64,000 nt of DNA from Methyloceanibacter superfactus (lineage in GTDB: Bacteria > Pseudomonadota > Alphaproteobacteria > Rhizobiales > Methyloligellaceae): assembly GCF_001723305.1 (NCBI RefSeq), contig NZ_LPWF01000013.1, forward strand, positions 48,479 to 112,478, read 5' to 3'. The notes under the pieces were generated by a model, which saw only the letters and a list, made by a program, of their open reading frames with translations, ran no database searches and was not told where the DNA came from. Position 1 is the first letter of the stretch. Each line of letters begins with the position of its first letter. A program made the translations under genes and the position numbers. This document shows positions 1 to 8,935 of the stretch, piece by piece.

Positions 1-1025
1 GGCGGCGCGGGCGCTCTCGCTTCCCGGCAACGTGGAAATCGTCGTCGTGCCGGTGTCAGCCCGCGCACCAAACCGAAGGCGCTGAACTATGCACTGCCAT
101 TGGCGCGCGGCGAGTATCTGGTGATCTACGACGCCGAGGACAGGCCGGACGCGGACCAGCTCCGCCGGGCCTTCGCCGCCTTCGCCGCCGGGCCGCCCAA
201 CCTCGCCACGGTGCAGGCCAGGCTGAATATCTACAACGCTGGCGACAACTGGCTGACGCGCAGTTCACCCTCGAATACTCCGCCCTGTTCGACGGGCTGC
301 TGCCGGCGCTCGACCGGCTCAAGCTGCCGATCCCGCTCGGTGGCACCTCCAATCATTTTCGCGTCGCGGCATTGAAATGGCTGATGGCGTGGGACCCGTT
401 CAACGTCACCGAGGACGCCGATCTCGGCACGCGGCTGGCGCGGGCCGGTTATCGTTGCCAAGTGATCGCCTCCACCACCTACGAGGAAGCGCCGCGCCGG
501 TTCGGCAGCTGGATCTGCCAGCGCACCCGCTGGCTCAAGGGTTTCGTGCAGACCTGGCTCGTGCATATGCGCGAGCCCAGCGCCCTGTGGCGGGAGCTCG
601 GCCCGCGCGGCTTCCTCGCCTTTCAGGTGATGGTGGGCGGCACCGTGCTGTCGGCGCTGGTGCATCCCTGGTTCTACGCGCTGGTCGGCTACGAGCTGTT
701 CGGCGGCGGCGGCTTCCTGGCGCGGCCGGTGAGCCTGGTCGGCCTCCCTTTCTGGACGATCGCCTGGTTCGACCTCATCACCGGCTACGCGGCGGCCATG
801 GCGCTCGCGCTCCTGGCGGCACGCCGCCGTGGTCTCGGCCGCCTGTCCTGGCAGATCCTGCTGATGCCGGCCTATTGGTTGTTGATCTCGGCGGCGGCGT
901 ACCGTGCGCTTTGGCAGTTCGTCACCGCGCCGTTCAAATGGGAGAAGACCGAGCATGGCGGTCCTGCAATGCGCCATTCCGGGAAGAATGGAGCGGGTAG
1001 GGGGAATCGAACCCCCGACACGTAG
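1..1025 (+). CDS. Family 2 glycosyltransferase, 5' partial, frameshifted
   Basis: This is the C-terminal part of a membrane family-2 glycosyltransferase; the start lies outside the window. Three frames have to be joined. A first piece runs to about base 57, a second (KPKALNYAL, then YDAEDRPD) to about 262, and a third carries TEDADLGTRL and the QRTRW acceptor-site motif, followed by several hydrophobic helices. Each join needs one added base. The last frame stays open to a TAG at 1023-1025, inside the neighbouring tRNA gene on the other strand, so the true end may be a little earlier. The fold transfers a sugar from a nucleotide donor to a polysaccharide or lipid acceptor; the substrate cannot be told from sequence. 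Confidence 0.8.
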   Translation, partial: RRGRSRFPATWKSSSCRCQPAHQTEGAELCTAIGARRVSGDLRRRGQAGRGPAPPGLRRLRRRAAQPRHGAGQAEYLQRWRQLADAQFTLEYSALFDGLLPALDRLKLPIPLGGTSNHFRVAALKWLMAWDPFNVTEDADLGTRLARAGYRCQVIASTTYEEAPRRFGSWICQRTRWLKGFVQTWLVHMREPSALWRELGPRGFLAFQVMVGGTVLSALVHPWFYALVGYELFGGGGFLARPVSLVGLPFWTIAWFDLITGYAAAMALALLAARRRGLGRLSWQILLMPAYWLLISAAAYRALWQFVTAPFKWEKTEHGGPAMRHSGKNGAGRGNRTPDT

Positions 1026-1063
1026 CTTGGGAAGCTACTGCTCTACCACTGAGCTACACCCGC
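992..1063 (-). tRNA. tRNA-Gly (anticodon CCC)
   Basis: Read on the minus strand, the acceptor arm GCGGGTG pairs with TACCCGC. The D arm carries AGTGGTA, the anticodon stem GTAGC/GCTAC encloses the loop TTCCCAA, and the T arm GGGGG-TTCGATT-CCCCC is perfect. The anticodon CCC (complement of 1029-1031) reads the GGG glycine codon. The discriminator base is T and CCA is not encoded. The gene overlaps the 3' end of the glycosyltransferase frame on the opposite strand. Confidence 0.95.
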
Positions 1064-1187
1064 GATCTTCGCCTCATACAATGAAACGAGAGCGGCGAAA
1101 AGCAAGTTGGCTTCACGCAGTGGTGAAGGGCGCCGGTCTTGCGGTTCAGCCCCGCCGGCCTGTTAATGGGCCGTGCTGGAGGGCTTC

Positions 1188-2165
1188 ATGACCGACGCCG
1201 CGCTTCTGACGAGGCCCGCGAAATTCGCCGACCCCGACGTGACCGCCTCAGGCGGGCCCCGCGCGCGGGTGCCGCTCGTGGCCCTGCGGACGCTGTGGAT
1301 CGCCACCGGGAGCCTCTGCAACATCACCTGCCGCAATTGCTATATCGAATCGAGCCCGGAGAACGACCGGCTCGCCTATATCGCCCGCGCCGAGGCAGCC
1401 GCCTTTCTCGACGAGATCGCGCGCGAGGGGCTTCCCGTCACCGAGATCGGCTTCACGGGGGGCGAGCCGTTCATGAATCCGGACATTCTCGGCATGCTGG
1501 AGGACGTGCTGCGGCGCGGTCTAAAAGCGCTGGTGCTGACCAACGCCATGCAGCCCATGCTGCGGGCGCGCGTGCGTGACGGGCTTCTTGCCTTGCGCGC
1601 GGCCCATGGCGACCGGCTGACCTTGCGCGTCAGCCTCGACCATTACACGCGAACGCTGCACGATGAGGAGCGCGGGCCCGGCAGTTTCGACAAGACACTG
1701 GAAGGGATCGACTGGCTGGCGCGCGAATCCTTTTCGCTGGCGCTGGCGGGGCGGACCTGCTGGGGCGAGAGCGAGGAGCAAGCGCGGGCCGGCTATGCGC
1801 GGCTCATCGCGGAGCGCCGTTGGCCGGTCGATGCGGAGGATGCCGCCTCGCTCGTGCTGTTCCCCGAAATGGACGAGACGGCCGACGTGCCTGAAATCAC
1901 GGAAGCGTGCTGGACCATTCTCGGCAAGTCGCCGTCCGCGGTGATGTGCGCTTCGAGCCGCATGGTGGTGAAGCGGAAAGGCGCCGCCGCTCCCACCGTG
2001 CTGCCTTGCACGCTCCTGCCCTACGATCCGGCTTTCGAAATGGGTGCGAACCTGGTTGAAGCGGCGCGCGCCGATCGGGGCATGTTCGACCATGGCGCCG
2101 TCAAGCTCTGCCACCCGCATTGTGCCAAGTTCTGCGTGCTCGGCGGCGGCGCGTGCTCGGCCTGA
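1188..2165 (+). CDS. Radical SAM protein with C-terminal cysteine cluster
   Basis: This is a 325-residue radical S-adenosylmethionine enzyme. The CxxxCxxC motif that holds the catalytic 4Fe-4S cluster lies near residue 45 (CNITCRNCY), followed by the SAM-binding GGEP motif (TGGEPF). The C terminus has PCTLLPYD and then CHPHCAKFCVLGGGAC, a cysteine-rich end that could hold a second cluster as in SPASM/Twitch enzymes. I chose ATG 1188 because a GGAGGG box lies five bases upstream; GTG 1173 is an alternative. The next gene, a Tat-targeted HAD protein, starts 17 bases downstream, so the two are probably co-transcribed. The substrate is unknown; a peptide or small-molecule role cannot be separated from sequence. 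Confidence 0.85.
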   Translation: MTDAALLTRPAKFADPDVTASGGPRARVPLVALRTLWIATGSLCNITCRNCYIESSPENDRLAYIARAEAAAFLDEIAREGLPVTEIGFTGGEPFMNPDILGMLEDVLRRGLKALVLTNAMQPMLRARVRDGLLALRAAHGDRLTLRVSLDHYTRTLHDEERGPGSFDKTLEGIDWLARESFSLALAGRTCWGESEEQARAGYARLIAERRWPVDAEDAASLVLFPEMDETADVPEITEACWTILGKSPSAVMCASSRMVVKRKGAAAPTVLPCTLLPYDPAFEMGANLVEAARADRGMFDHGAVKLCHPHCAKFCVLGGGACSA

Positions 2166-2182
2166 CACCCTAGAGAGACGTC

Positions 2183-2956
2183 ATGCCGCTTACACGACGC
2201 GATGCGCTGGGACTTACCACCACGTTTGCCGCAACCGCGCTCGCCGGCACGCTGATCCGCATGCCACGCGCGGCGGCGGCGGCGAAAATCGAGGCCGTCG
2301 TGTTCGATGCGTTCCCGATCTTCGATCCCCGCCCGATCTTCGCCGGCCTCGACAAGATCGTGCCGGGCCGCGGCAAGACGCTCGGCGATCTCTGGCGCAC
2401 GCGGCAGTTCGAATATACCTGGCTGCGCACGGCGGCCGGAGAATATGAGGATTTCTGGAAGATCACTCGGGACGCGCTGACCTACGCGGCCGAGGCGCTG
2501 AAGATCGATCTCTCGGCAGAGCAAGCCGACGCCGTGATGGACGCCTATCTCCACCTCAAGGCCTGGCCGGATGCGCGGCCGGCGCTCGACGCTCTCAGGC
2601 AGTCCGGGCTTCGCCTGGGCTTCCTGTCGAACTTCACGCCGGCCATGCTGGAGGCGGCCATCGAGAGTGCGGGGCTACAAGGCTATTTCGATCAGGTGTT
2701 AAGCACCGACCTCATCGGCACCTTCAAGCCCGACCCGAATGCGTACCGCATGCCAACCGACGCCTTCGATCTCCCCGTGGCCAAAATTCTCTTCGTGCCG
2801 TTCGCGGGGTGGGATGCGGCGGGCGCAAAATGGTTCGGCTACGAGACGTTCTGGGTCAACCGCTTAGGCACACCACCGGAGGCGCTAGGCGTGCATGCCG
2901 ACGGCAGCGGGCGCAATCTCGACGATCTGGCGGCCTATCTGCGCGCCCGCGCCTAG
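2183..2956 (+). CDS. Haloacid dehalogenase type II (HAD superfamily), Tat-targeted
   Basis: This 257-residue HAD hydrolase resembles type II (S)-2-haloacid dehalogenases, which replace a halogen by hydroxyl through an aspartyl-ester intermediate. The nucleophile motif is present as VVFDAFPIFD (usual form FDxxGTLFD, so Gly-Thr is replaced by Pro-Ile). LSNF, the lysine motif FKPDPNAY and the acidic motif GWDAAGAK also fit. The N terminus, LTRRDALG followed by a hydrophobic stretch ending in a run of alanines, looks like a twin-arginine signal, which would place the enzyme in the periplasm. The family is mostly cytoplasmic, so the signal is notable. It follows the radical SAM gene with an AGAGAG ribosome site. 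Confidence 0.82.
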   Translation: MPLTRRDALGLTTTFAATALAGTLIRMPRAAAAAKIEAVVFDAFPIFDPRPIFAGLDKIVPGRGKTLGDLWRTRQFEYTWLRTAAGEYEDFWKITRDALTYAAEALKIDLSAEQADAVMDAYLHLKAWPDARPALDALRQSGLRLGFLSNFTPAMLEAAIESAGLQGYFDQVLSTDLIGTFKPDPNAYRMPTDAFDLPVAKILFVPFAGWDAAGAKWFGYETFWVNRLGTPPEALGVHADGSGRNLDDLAAYLRARA

Positions 2957-2964
2957 AACGAAGG

Positions 2965-3549
2965 CTACTGCGCCTCCTTGATCTCGAAGGGCAGCTCGAA
3001 ACTTGCCGACTTGTCGCCCAGCTTGTCGTTGAATTTGAGCTCGGCAATGTATTTGCCCGCCGGCGCGCCGCTGAAGTCAATGGTCAGAACGGACATCACC
3101 TCCATGTTCTTCTCATGGCTCTTGAAGGTGAACGTGCCGAAGCCCTCTTGCTGCGCAACGACCGTGCCTTCGCCGTCCTTGACGATCAAATCGGCGACCA
3201 GAAGGGCGTTATTGAGACCGTCCTTCGGCTGCCAGGTGAAGCCGACCGGCTCGACATAGATCACGAGCTTCTCACCCTTCTTGAAGACATTGTCGGCGCG
3301 CGGGTCGTAGATGCCGAAACCGCCGGGGTCCCCGGCGACAAAGAGCGATTTGCGAAACAGCAACGGAGCCGCCTCCCACTCTGTGAGCGCGGCCTTGCGT
3401 ATGGTGTCATAGGCCTCGAGATGCTTGCCCGCCTTGGCATCGCTTTCAGCTTGCTTCGCCAAATCCGTCAACTCTCCGGCGCGCGCGGCGCCTGACAAAG
3501 ACGCGTAAGCCAGAACGGCGAACGTGAGCACGACTGCGACGTGTTTCAT
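2965..3549 (-). CDS. Secreted hypothetical protein
   Basis: This is a 194-residue protein with a clear Sec signal peptide (MKHVAVVLTFAVLAYASL to an ARA cleavage site). The mature part begins with a short helical region (ELTDLAKQAESDAKAG) and continues as a beta-rich domain ending in SFELPFEIKEAQ. I do not recognise the family. ATG 3549 is preferred over the upstream ATG 3567 because a GGGGAGG box sits just before it. It converges on the HAD gene, with nine bases between the stops. A periplasmic role is likely from the signal peptide; nothing more can be said. Confidence 0.75.
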   Translation of the reverse strand: MKHVAVVLTFAVLAYASLSGAARAGELTDLAKQAESDAKAGKHLEAYDTIRKAALTEWEAAPLLFRKSLFVAGDPGGFGIYDPRADNVFKKGEKLVIYVEPVGFTWQPKDGLNNALLVADLIVKDGEGTVVAQQEGFGTFTFKSHEKNMEVMSVLTIDFSGAPAGKYIAELKFNDKLGDKSASFELPFEIKEAQ

Positions 3550-3684
3550 GATGGCCTCCCCAGACACTCTCGCAAAAAATCATTGGGCGGCGGAAGCATC
3601 GCATATGGATTGGGCTTTCGCCACTCAGTACGCCCCGGCGCGGATCGCCGTTGCCCCCTCTCGGCGTGACGATAGTATGGACCC

Positions 3685-4065
3685 ATGGACGCTATCGCCC
3701 ACGCTCTCGCCGATCCCGGGACCCGCAGCTGGTACCTTATCGGTTGCCTCGCGCTGCTGGCCCTGCCGATGGCGGCGCTCGCCATCTGGTTTCACCGCGG
3801 CATCAAACAGAGCTCCGGCGGCCGGGCGCTGATGCGGCGGCAGCGCGGCGCGCGGACATGGGCGCGCGGTTCCTTGGCGGATGCCGCCTACAACGCCGGC
3901 GACGGCGTCTCGATCATGCAAGACATCCGCGCGGGGCGTTACGGCCAGCACGCCAAGGCCATGATGACCCGCGTCTACTGGATCACCGGCGCGTGGGTTC
4001 TCCTCAACACCATCGCCTTCGGTATCCTGATCTGGGCGGATGAGATCAACCGCGTGGTCGAGTGA
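3685..4065 (+). CDS. Small two-helix membrane protein, unknown
   Basis: This 126-residue protein has two predicted membrane segments, one near residues 15-36 (WYLIGCLALLALPMAALAIW) and one near residues 97-117 (VYWITGAWVLLNTIAFGILI). They are separated by a basic, Arg/Gly-rich loop. It is divergent from the secreted hypothetical gene and convergent with the symporter gene (six bases between the stops). I do not recognise the family. Confidence 0.65.
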   Translation: MDAIAHALADPGTRSWYLIGCLALLALPMAALAIWFHRGIKQSSGGRALMRRQRGARTWARGSLADAAYNAGDGVSIMQDIRAGRYGQHAKAMMTRVYWITGAWVLLNTIAFGILIWADEINRVVE

Positions 4066-4071
4066 CGGCCT

Positions 4072-5433
4072 TCAGAACGGATTGTGCTCGGACTTGCCGC
4101 GCGTCCTGAAGAACTCGCGGGCGGCGCCGAAGACGATCGGGCTTAGCAGAGTCAGCGCAATCAGGTTCGGAATGGCCATGAGCGCGTTCAGCACGTCGGC
4201 CAAGAGCCAGATGAAGCTGAGCTTGACCGTGGCGCCGATGATCGGCGCCAGCGACCAGACGATGCGGAACGGGATGATGACCTTGACGCCGAGCAAGAAC
4301 TGCCAAGCGCGCTCGCAATAATAGCTCCAGCCGAGCAGCGAGGTGAAGGCGAAGATCGCCAGCGCCAGCGAGGTGATCTCGCTGCCCACGCCTGGCAGCG
4401 CCGTCTCGAAAGCGAGCGAGGTAAGCTCGGCGCCCGTTTGGCCGCTGGTCCAGGCGCCCGTGGTCAAGATCACCAGCGCGGTGAAACTGCAGACGAGGAT
4501 GGTATCGATAAAGGTGCCGAGCATGGCGACGAGGCCCTGACTCACCGGACCTTTGCACTCCGCGGCGGCGTGGGCGATGGGCGCGGACCCGAGGCCGGCC
4601 TCGTTGGAAGAGACGCCGCGCGCCACGCCGAAGCGGATCGCCGCCCACACCGCGGCACCGGCGAAGCCCCCCGTCGCGGCAATCGGCGAGAAGGCATGAG
4701 CGAAGATCAGGCGAAAAGCCTCCGGCACCTGCCCGACATTTAGCGCGATGACGACAAGACCGGCGCCGACATAGCTGATGGCCATGAACGGCACGAGGAA
4801 GCCGGCGACCGCGGCGATGCGGTGAATGCCGCCGATCAGCACGAGGCCGACGAGCGCCGTCAGGGCGTAGCCGGTCGCCCAGAAGGGCACGCCGAAGGAG
4901 GCCTCCAGCGCATCGGCCACGGAGTTCGCTTGCACCATGTTGCCGATGCCGAAGCCGGCGAACCCGGCGAACAGCGCGAAGCATACGCCGAGCCAGGCCC
5001 AATTCGGCCCGAGCCCGTTCTTGATGTAGTACATGGGACCGCCGACATAATTGCCGCGCTTGTCCCGCTCGCGATACTTCACCGCGAGCACGGCCTCGGC
5101 GAATTTGGTGGCCATGCCGACCAGTGCCGTCATCCACATCCAGAACACCGCGCCCGGACCGCCGATGAATATGGCGGTGGCGACGCCGGCGATATTGCCG
5201 GTGCCGATGGTCGCGGCAAGCGCGGTCATCAGGGCGTTGAACGGGGTGATCTCGCCCTTGCCCTCGGCGACGCGCCCGCGCCACAGCATCCAGAAGGCGA
5301 AGGGCAGATCGCGCAGGGTGCGGAAGCGCAGGCCGGCGGTCAGATAAAGGCCGACGCCGAGCAGGAGGACCAGCATGGGCACGCCCCACACGAGGTCGTC
5401 CAGCCAAGTCACCGCAGATGTGATCGCCTGCAT
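4072..5433 (-). CDS. Alanine or glycine:cation symporter (AGCS family)
   Basis: This 453-residue polytopic inner-membrane protein imports alanine, glycine or a related amino acid with sodium or protons. The family signature is easy to see: ITPFNALMTALAATIGTGNI near residues 62-81, then GPGAVFWMWM, GNYVGGPMYYI and SSNEAGLGSAPIAHAAA. Length and helix pattern are typical and there is no frame break. The ATG at 5433 follows a GAGGGGG box. Its neighbours (dCTP deaminase upstream on the same strand, 69 bases away) give no clue about the substrate. Confidence 0.92.
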   Translation of the reverse strand: MQAITSAVTWLDDLVWGVPMLVLLLGVGLYLTAGLRFRTLRDLPFAFWMLWRGRVAEGKGEITPFNALMTALAATIGTGNIAGVATAIFIGGPGAVFWMWMTALVGMATKFAEAVLAVKYRERDKRGNYVGGPMYYIKNGLGPNWAWLGVCFALFAGFAGFGIGNMVQANSVADALEASFGVPFWATGYALTALVGLVLIGGIHRIAAVAGFLVPFMAISYVGAGLVVIALNVGQVPEAFRLIFAHAFSPIAATGGFAGAAVWAAIRFGVARGVSSNEAGLGSAPIAHAAAECKGPVSQGLVAMLGTFIDTILVCSFTALVILTTGAWTSGQTGAELTSLAFETALPGVGSEITSLALAIFAFTSLLGWSYYCERAWQFLLGVKVIIPFRIVWSLAPIIGATVKLSFIWLLADVLNALMAIPNLIALTLLSPIVFGAAREFFRTRGKSEHNPF

Positions 5434-5502
5434 GCCCGTCCCCCCTCAATTCTTGATTATTCTTGCCGTCCCCGCGCCCCCCGGCGCGTCACTCGTGACA
5501 AA

Positions 5503-6696
5503 TCACTCCTGGCGGAAGTGCTTGGACAGCTTCAGCCCCTGGGCCTGATAATGCGAGCCGATGCCTTGACCGTAAAGCGTTTCCGGCAGCTCCGTGAGCC
5601 GGTCGTAGACCAGACGGCCGACAATCTGGCCATCCTCGACGATGAACGGGATATCGAGGCTCCGCACCTCGAGCACCGCCTTGGCGCCGGGCGCCTTGCC
5701 TTCGCTATAGCCGAAGCCCGGATCGAAGAAGCCGGCATAATGCACGCGATATTCACCGATCAGCGGATCGAAGGGCGCCATCTCGGCCACGTATTCGGGC
5801 GGCACGGAGACGCTTTCCTTGGACGCCAGGATGTAAAACTCGTGCGGATCGAGCACGAGGCGGCGGTCGCCGCCGAGATGCACCGCCTCCCAGAACTGCT
5901 GGACGTCGTAGGCGCCGACCTGATCGACGTCGATGACGCCGGCATAGCGGCGGGCGCGGTAGCCGACGAGGCCCGTCGGCGGAATCGGCTCCAGGCTGAT
6001 GCGCAGGTTCAGCCCTTCGCGGATCGCGGCCTCGCCCTCGACCAGCCCGACGTCGGAGTGGATGGCGCGCAACGCGCGGTCGCCCACCCGGCCGGGCCGC
6101 TCATCGGAGTCGATCTGCTGGCTGACGCGGCGGCGGAAGCGGATCTGGCTGAGGCGCGACCCATAGCGCACCTTGATGGAGAAAGTGCGCGGGCAGATCT
6201 CGGCGAAGAGCGGTCCGGCATAGCCTTCCGACACGGCATCGAAAGCTGCCTGATAATCGCCGATGAGGCGCGTGAACACGTCGAGCCGGCCAGTCGAGCT
6301 TTTCGGGTTGGCGAAGGCGGCGATGGTGGGCCGCAGCTTCAGATGCTCGACCAGAGGCACGAGATAGACGCAGCCCGCCTCAAGCACCGCGCCTTTGGTG
6401 AGGTCGATCTCGTGGAAGGTCACCGCCGTGAGCTTCTCGCGCACGGTGGCCTTGGTGCCGGGCAGGAAGCTCGCACGGATGCGGTAGGCCACCTTGCCGA
6501 GACGGAGATCGAGGCTCGCGGGCTGGATCTGGGCATCCTCGATCTCGGCCATGCCTGCGATCTCGCCGGAGGCGATCAGCGCGCGGATGGCTTGGCTCGG
6601 CAGAATGCCGGTGCGGCCGAGCCCGCTCTTCCGGGGCTCACCGGATGGCGCGGCGTCCTCGGGGAGCGCCTCGAAAAGCTGGTCGGACTGGCTCAT
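5503..6696 (-). CDS. dcd: dCTP deaminase, large tandem form
   Basis: This 397-residue protein deaminates dCTP to dUTP in thymidylate supply. The usual enzyme is about 190 residues; this is the double-length form found in alphaproteobacteria, with two dUTPase-like folds. The first half has FANPKSSTGRLDVFTRLI and PLFAEICPRTFSI. The second has HEFYILASKESVSVPPEY, AGFFDPGFGYSEG and the conserved tail HYQAQGLKLSKHF. I start at ATG 6696 (MSQSDQLFE) because an AGAAG box lies just before it and the family starts here; ATG 6714 adds six residues. It is divergent from the DJ-1/PfpI gene. Confidence 0.88.
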   Translation of the reverse strand: MSQSDQLFEALPEDAAPSGEPRKSGLGRTGILPSQAIRALIASGEIAGMAEIEDAQIQPASLDLRLGKVAYRIRASFLPGTKATVREKLTAVTFHEIDLTKGAVLEAGCVYLVPLVEHLKLRPTIAAFANPKSSTGRLDVFTRLIGDYQAAFDAVSEGYAGPLFAEICPRTFSIKVRYGSRLSQIRFRRRVSQQIDSDERPGRVGDRALRAIHSDVGLVEGEAAIREGLNLRISLEPIPPTGLVGYRARRYAGVIDVDQVGAYDVQQFWEAVHLGGDRRLVLDPHEFYILASKESVSVPPEYVAEMAPFDPLIGEYRVHYAGFFDPGFGYSEGKAPGAKAVLEVRSLDIPFIVEDGQIVGRLVYDRLTELPETLYGQGIGSHYQAQGLKLSKHFRQE

Positions 6697-6808
6697 GGTC
6701 GATCTTCTTGGCATTTGCCGGGGCTTCGGTCACCCTAAGCTCGGTCTTCTCCCCCAGATTCACAAGGGGCCCGGCCTGATGGCGGGTCCAGGCGTTCCGG
6801 AAAACCCC

Positions 6809-7525
6809 ATGATCCCACACGATGAGCCCCTGCAAATCGGCTCGCTCCTATTCGAGGGGCTGGACCAGATCGACCTCACCGGGCCATTCGAGGTGCTCTC
6901 CCGCATTCCCAATGCCACCTACCGCATCTACGGCAGCTCGCTCGCGCCGGCGCGGGACGTGAAGGGCCTGCGCCTCGCCCCGGACGCCACATTGGACGAG
7001 GCGCCGCGGCTCGACGTGCTGCACGTGCCCGGCGGTCCCGGCCAGGAAGCCCTCATGGACGACGAGGCGGTGCTCGGCTGGGTCCGGCACCAGGCTGGGG
7101 GCGCGCGGATCGTGTTCTCGGTCTGCACCGGCGCGCTCATCTGCGGCGCGGCGGGGCTGCTCGAGGGGCGGCGAGCCACGACCTATTGGGCGGCGCTGCA
7201 TCTCCTGCCCTATTTCGGGGCCATGCCGGTCGACGAACGGGTGGTGGTGGACGGGACTCTGGTCTGCGCCGCGGGCGTCACGGCGGGCATCGACGGCGCG
7301 TTGCGGGTGGCGGCCCTGCTGCGCGGGGACGCAGCGGCCGAGACCATTCAGCTCTACATGCAATATGCGCCGGAGCCGCCCTTCAACGCCGGCAGCCCCG
7401 AAACAGCGCCGCCGGAAGCCGTTGCCGAGGTTAGGGGCGCCGCCGCCGAGATCATGGCGCGGCGAGAAGTCACGGCGCGAAGGATCGCCAAACGGCTCGG
7501 CATCGCCCTGCCCCAAGACGTCTAA
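6809..7525 (+). CDS. DJ-1/PfpI family protein, isonitrile hydratase-like
   Basis: This is a 238-residue DJ-1/PfpI (class I glutamine amidotransferase-like) protein. The N-terminal fold reads GSLLFEGLDQIDLTGPFEVL; the nucleophile-elbow cysteine is in FSVCTGALICGAAGLL, followed by ATTYWAALHLLPYFGA. This pattern matches the isonitrile hydratase (InhA) group, which adds water to isonitriles to give N-substituted formamides, but many relatives have no proven activity. ATG 6809 fits the family start; ATG 6779 with an AGGGG box upstream is an alternative. The C terminus is a little longer than usual and ends near the metZ leader. Confidence 0.82.
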   Translation: MIPHDEPLQIGSLLFEGLDQIDLTGPFEVLSRIPNATYRIYGSSLAPARDVKGLRLAPDATLDEAPRLDVLHVPGGPGQEALMDDEAVLGWVRHQAGGARIVFSVCTGALICGAAGLLEGRRATTYWAALHLLPYFGAMPVDERVVVDGTLVCAAGVTAGIDGALRVAALLRGDAAAETIQLYMQYAPEPPFNAGSPETAPPEAVAEVRGAAAEIMARREVTARRIAKRLGIALPQDV

Positions 7526-7575
7526 CTCTTTGGTGGGCTTGACGGCAGCGCCTGCCCGCGACATTAATCGCCTCA

Positions 7576-7631
7576 CTCGTGGTGATTTGGCCGGCCGGCT
7601 TGCAGCCACGTAAAATAAGTCGCTAAAAGGC
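7576..7631 (+). promoter_or_regulatory. SAM-II riboswitch (metZ leader)
   Basis: The element matches the SAM-II aptamer consensus closely. It has the stem CGTGGTGATTTGG, a GC-rich loop, the pairing strand GCAGCCACG, the AAATAAGT segment and the final pseudoknot strand CGCTAAAAGG. SAM-II binds S-adenosylmethionine and lowers expression of methionine genes in alphaproteobacteria. The next gene is metZ, exactly as expected. The 3' strand is about 100 bases from the metZ start, with a strong terminator hairpin between, so control could be transcriptional here. Confidence 0.93.
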
Positions 7632-7653
7632 CGTGCGAGGCGTTTCAGCCGAT

Positions 7654-7692
7654 CCCGGTCATTTGGCGGCAGCCAAGGTCCGGGTTTTTTTA
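7654..7692 (+). terminator. Intrinsic terminator between SAM-II aptamer and metZ
   Basis: A hairpin with outer arms CCCGG/CCGGG and inner arms TTGGC/GCCAA is followed directly by seven T residues (7685-7691). It lies after the riboswitch and before the metZ ribosome site AGGAG, so it can stop leader transcripts before the gene. This suggests attenuation coupled to the aptamer. No obvious antiterminator strand was worked out. Confidence 0.8.
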
Positions 7693-7726
7693 TGGCCGGC
7701 CACAACAGAAAGCAGGAGTTCTGAGC

Positions 7727-8935
7727 ATGGCCGCTAAGAACAAGACCGACCGCAGCACAGCCTGGCAGCCCGCCACGCGGCTCGTGCATGAGGGGACGCT
7801 CCGCAGCCAATTCGGCGAGACCTCGGAGGCCATCTTCCTCAACTCGGGCTATGTGTATGAGAGCGCCGAGCAGGCGGAAGCCCGGTTCAAGGGCGACGAG
7901 GACGGCTATGTCTATAGCCGCTACGCCAACCCGACCGTTTCCATGTTCGAGACGCGCATGTGCGCGCTCGAAGGCGCGGAGGCCGCGCGCGGCACCGCGA
8001 GCGGCATGGCGGCGGTGGCGGCGTCGCTGCTGTGTCACCTCAAGGCCGGCGACCACGTGGTCTCGGGGCGCGCGCTGTTCGGCAGCTGCCGCTACATCGT
8101 GGAGGATCTGCTGCCGCGCTACGGCGTCACCTCGACGCTGGTGGACGGACGCGATCTGGCGGCGTGGGAAGCGGCGGTCACGCCCAACACCCGCGCCTTC
8201 TTCTTCGAGTCACCGACCAATCCTGTGCTGGAGCTGGTGGACATCGAAGGCGTGGCCAAGATCGCCAAAGGCTGCGGTGCGCTCACGGTCGTCGACAACG
8301 TGTTCGCCACGCCGCTCGGCCAGCGCCCCATGGCGCTCGGCGCCGATATCGTCGTCTATTCGGCAACCAAGCATATCGACGGCCAAGGCCGCTGCCTCGG
8401 CGGCGTCGTGCTCGGCCCCGCCGAATTCATCGACGAGAGTCTGCATACTTTCCTCAAGCATACCGGCCCGTCGCTCAGCCCGTTCAATGCCTGGGTGATG
8501 CTCAAGGGGCTCGAGACGCTGCCCTTGCGCGTGGCGCGCCATAACGAGACGGCGGCCCGGATCGCCGAGTTCCTGGCCGAGCGGTCCGAGGTCGAGCGGG
8601 TGTTTTATCCCGGCCGTACCGATCACCCGCAACACGACCTCGCCAAGCGTCAGATGACCGGTGGCGGTCCGATCGTCGCCTTCGAAATCAAGGGCGGGAA
8701 GAAAGCGGCCTTCCGCTTCTTGAACGCATTGTCGATCTTCAAGATCAGCAACAATCTCGGCGACGCGAAAAGCCTTGCCACGCACCCGGCCACGACCACG
8801 CATCAGCGGCTGTCGGAGGAGGCGCGCAGCGAGCTCGGCATCTTCGACACCACCATTCGCCTGTCGATCGGACTGGAGGACGCTGGCGACCTGGAGGCCG
8901 ATCTCGACCAGGCCTTGGCGGCAGCGAGGGGATAG
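7727..8935 (+). CDS. metZ: O-succinylhomoserine sulfhydrylase
   Basis: This 402-residue PLP enzyme of the Cys/Met metabolism family makes homocysteine from O-succinylhomoserine and sulfide in methionine synthesis. Family marks are [15 protein letters not shown] (near residue 64), [22 protein letters not shown] and the PLP lysine in [15 protein letters not shown] (Lys215). Length is normal. The upstream SAM-II riboswitch and terminator support the methionine role and separate it from catabolic lyases of the same fold. The AGGAG ribosome site is nine bases before ATG 7727. argE starts next to the stop codon. Confidence 0.95.
   Translation: MAAKNKTDRSTAWQPATRLVHEGTLRSQFGETSEAIFLNSGYVYESAEQAEARFKGDEDGYVYSRYANPTVSMFETRMCALEGAEAARGTASGMAAVAASLLCHLKAGDHVVSGRALFGSCRYIVEDLLPRYGVTSTLVDGRDLAAWEAAVTPNTRAFFFESPTNPVLELVDIEGVAKIAKGCGALTVVDNVFATPLGQRPMALGADIVVYSATKHIDGQGRCLGGVVLGPAEFIDESLHTFLKHTGPSLSPFNAWVMLKGLETLPLRVARHNETAARIAEFLAERSEVERVFYPGRTDHPQHDLAKRQMTGGGPIVAFEIKGGKKAAFRFLNALSIFKISNNLGDAKSLATHPATTTHQRLSEEARSELGIFDTTIRLSIGLEDAGDLEADLDQALAAARG

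Noticed and set aside
4046..5449. Second long minus-strand frame over the symporter
   Set aside because: It is an Arg-rich shadow; the overlapping frame matches the AGCS family from end to end.
4822..6738. Long open frame (638 codons) on the plus strand
   Set aside because: It is antisense to the symporter and dCTP deaminase genes, has charged low-complexity composition typical of GC-rich shadow frames, and no recognisable motif.
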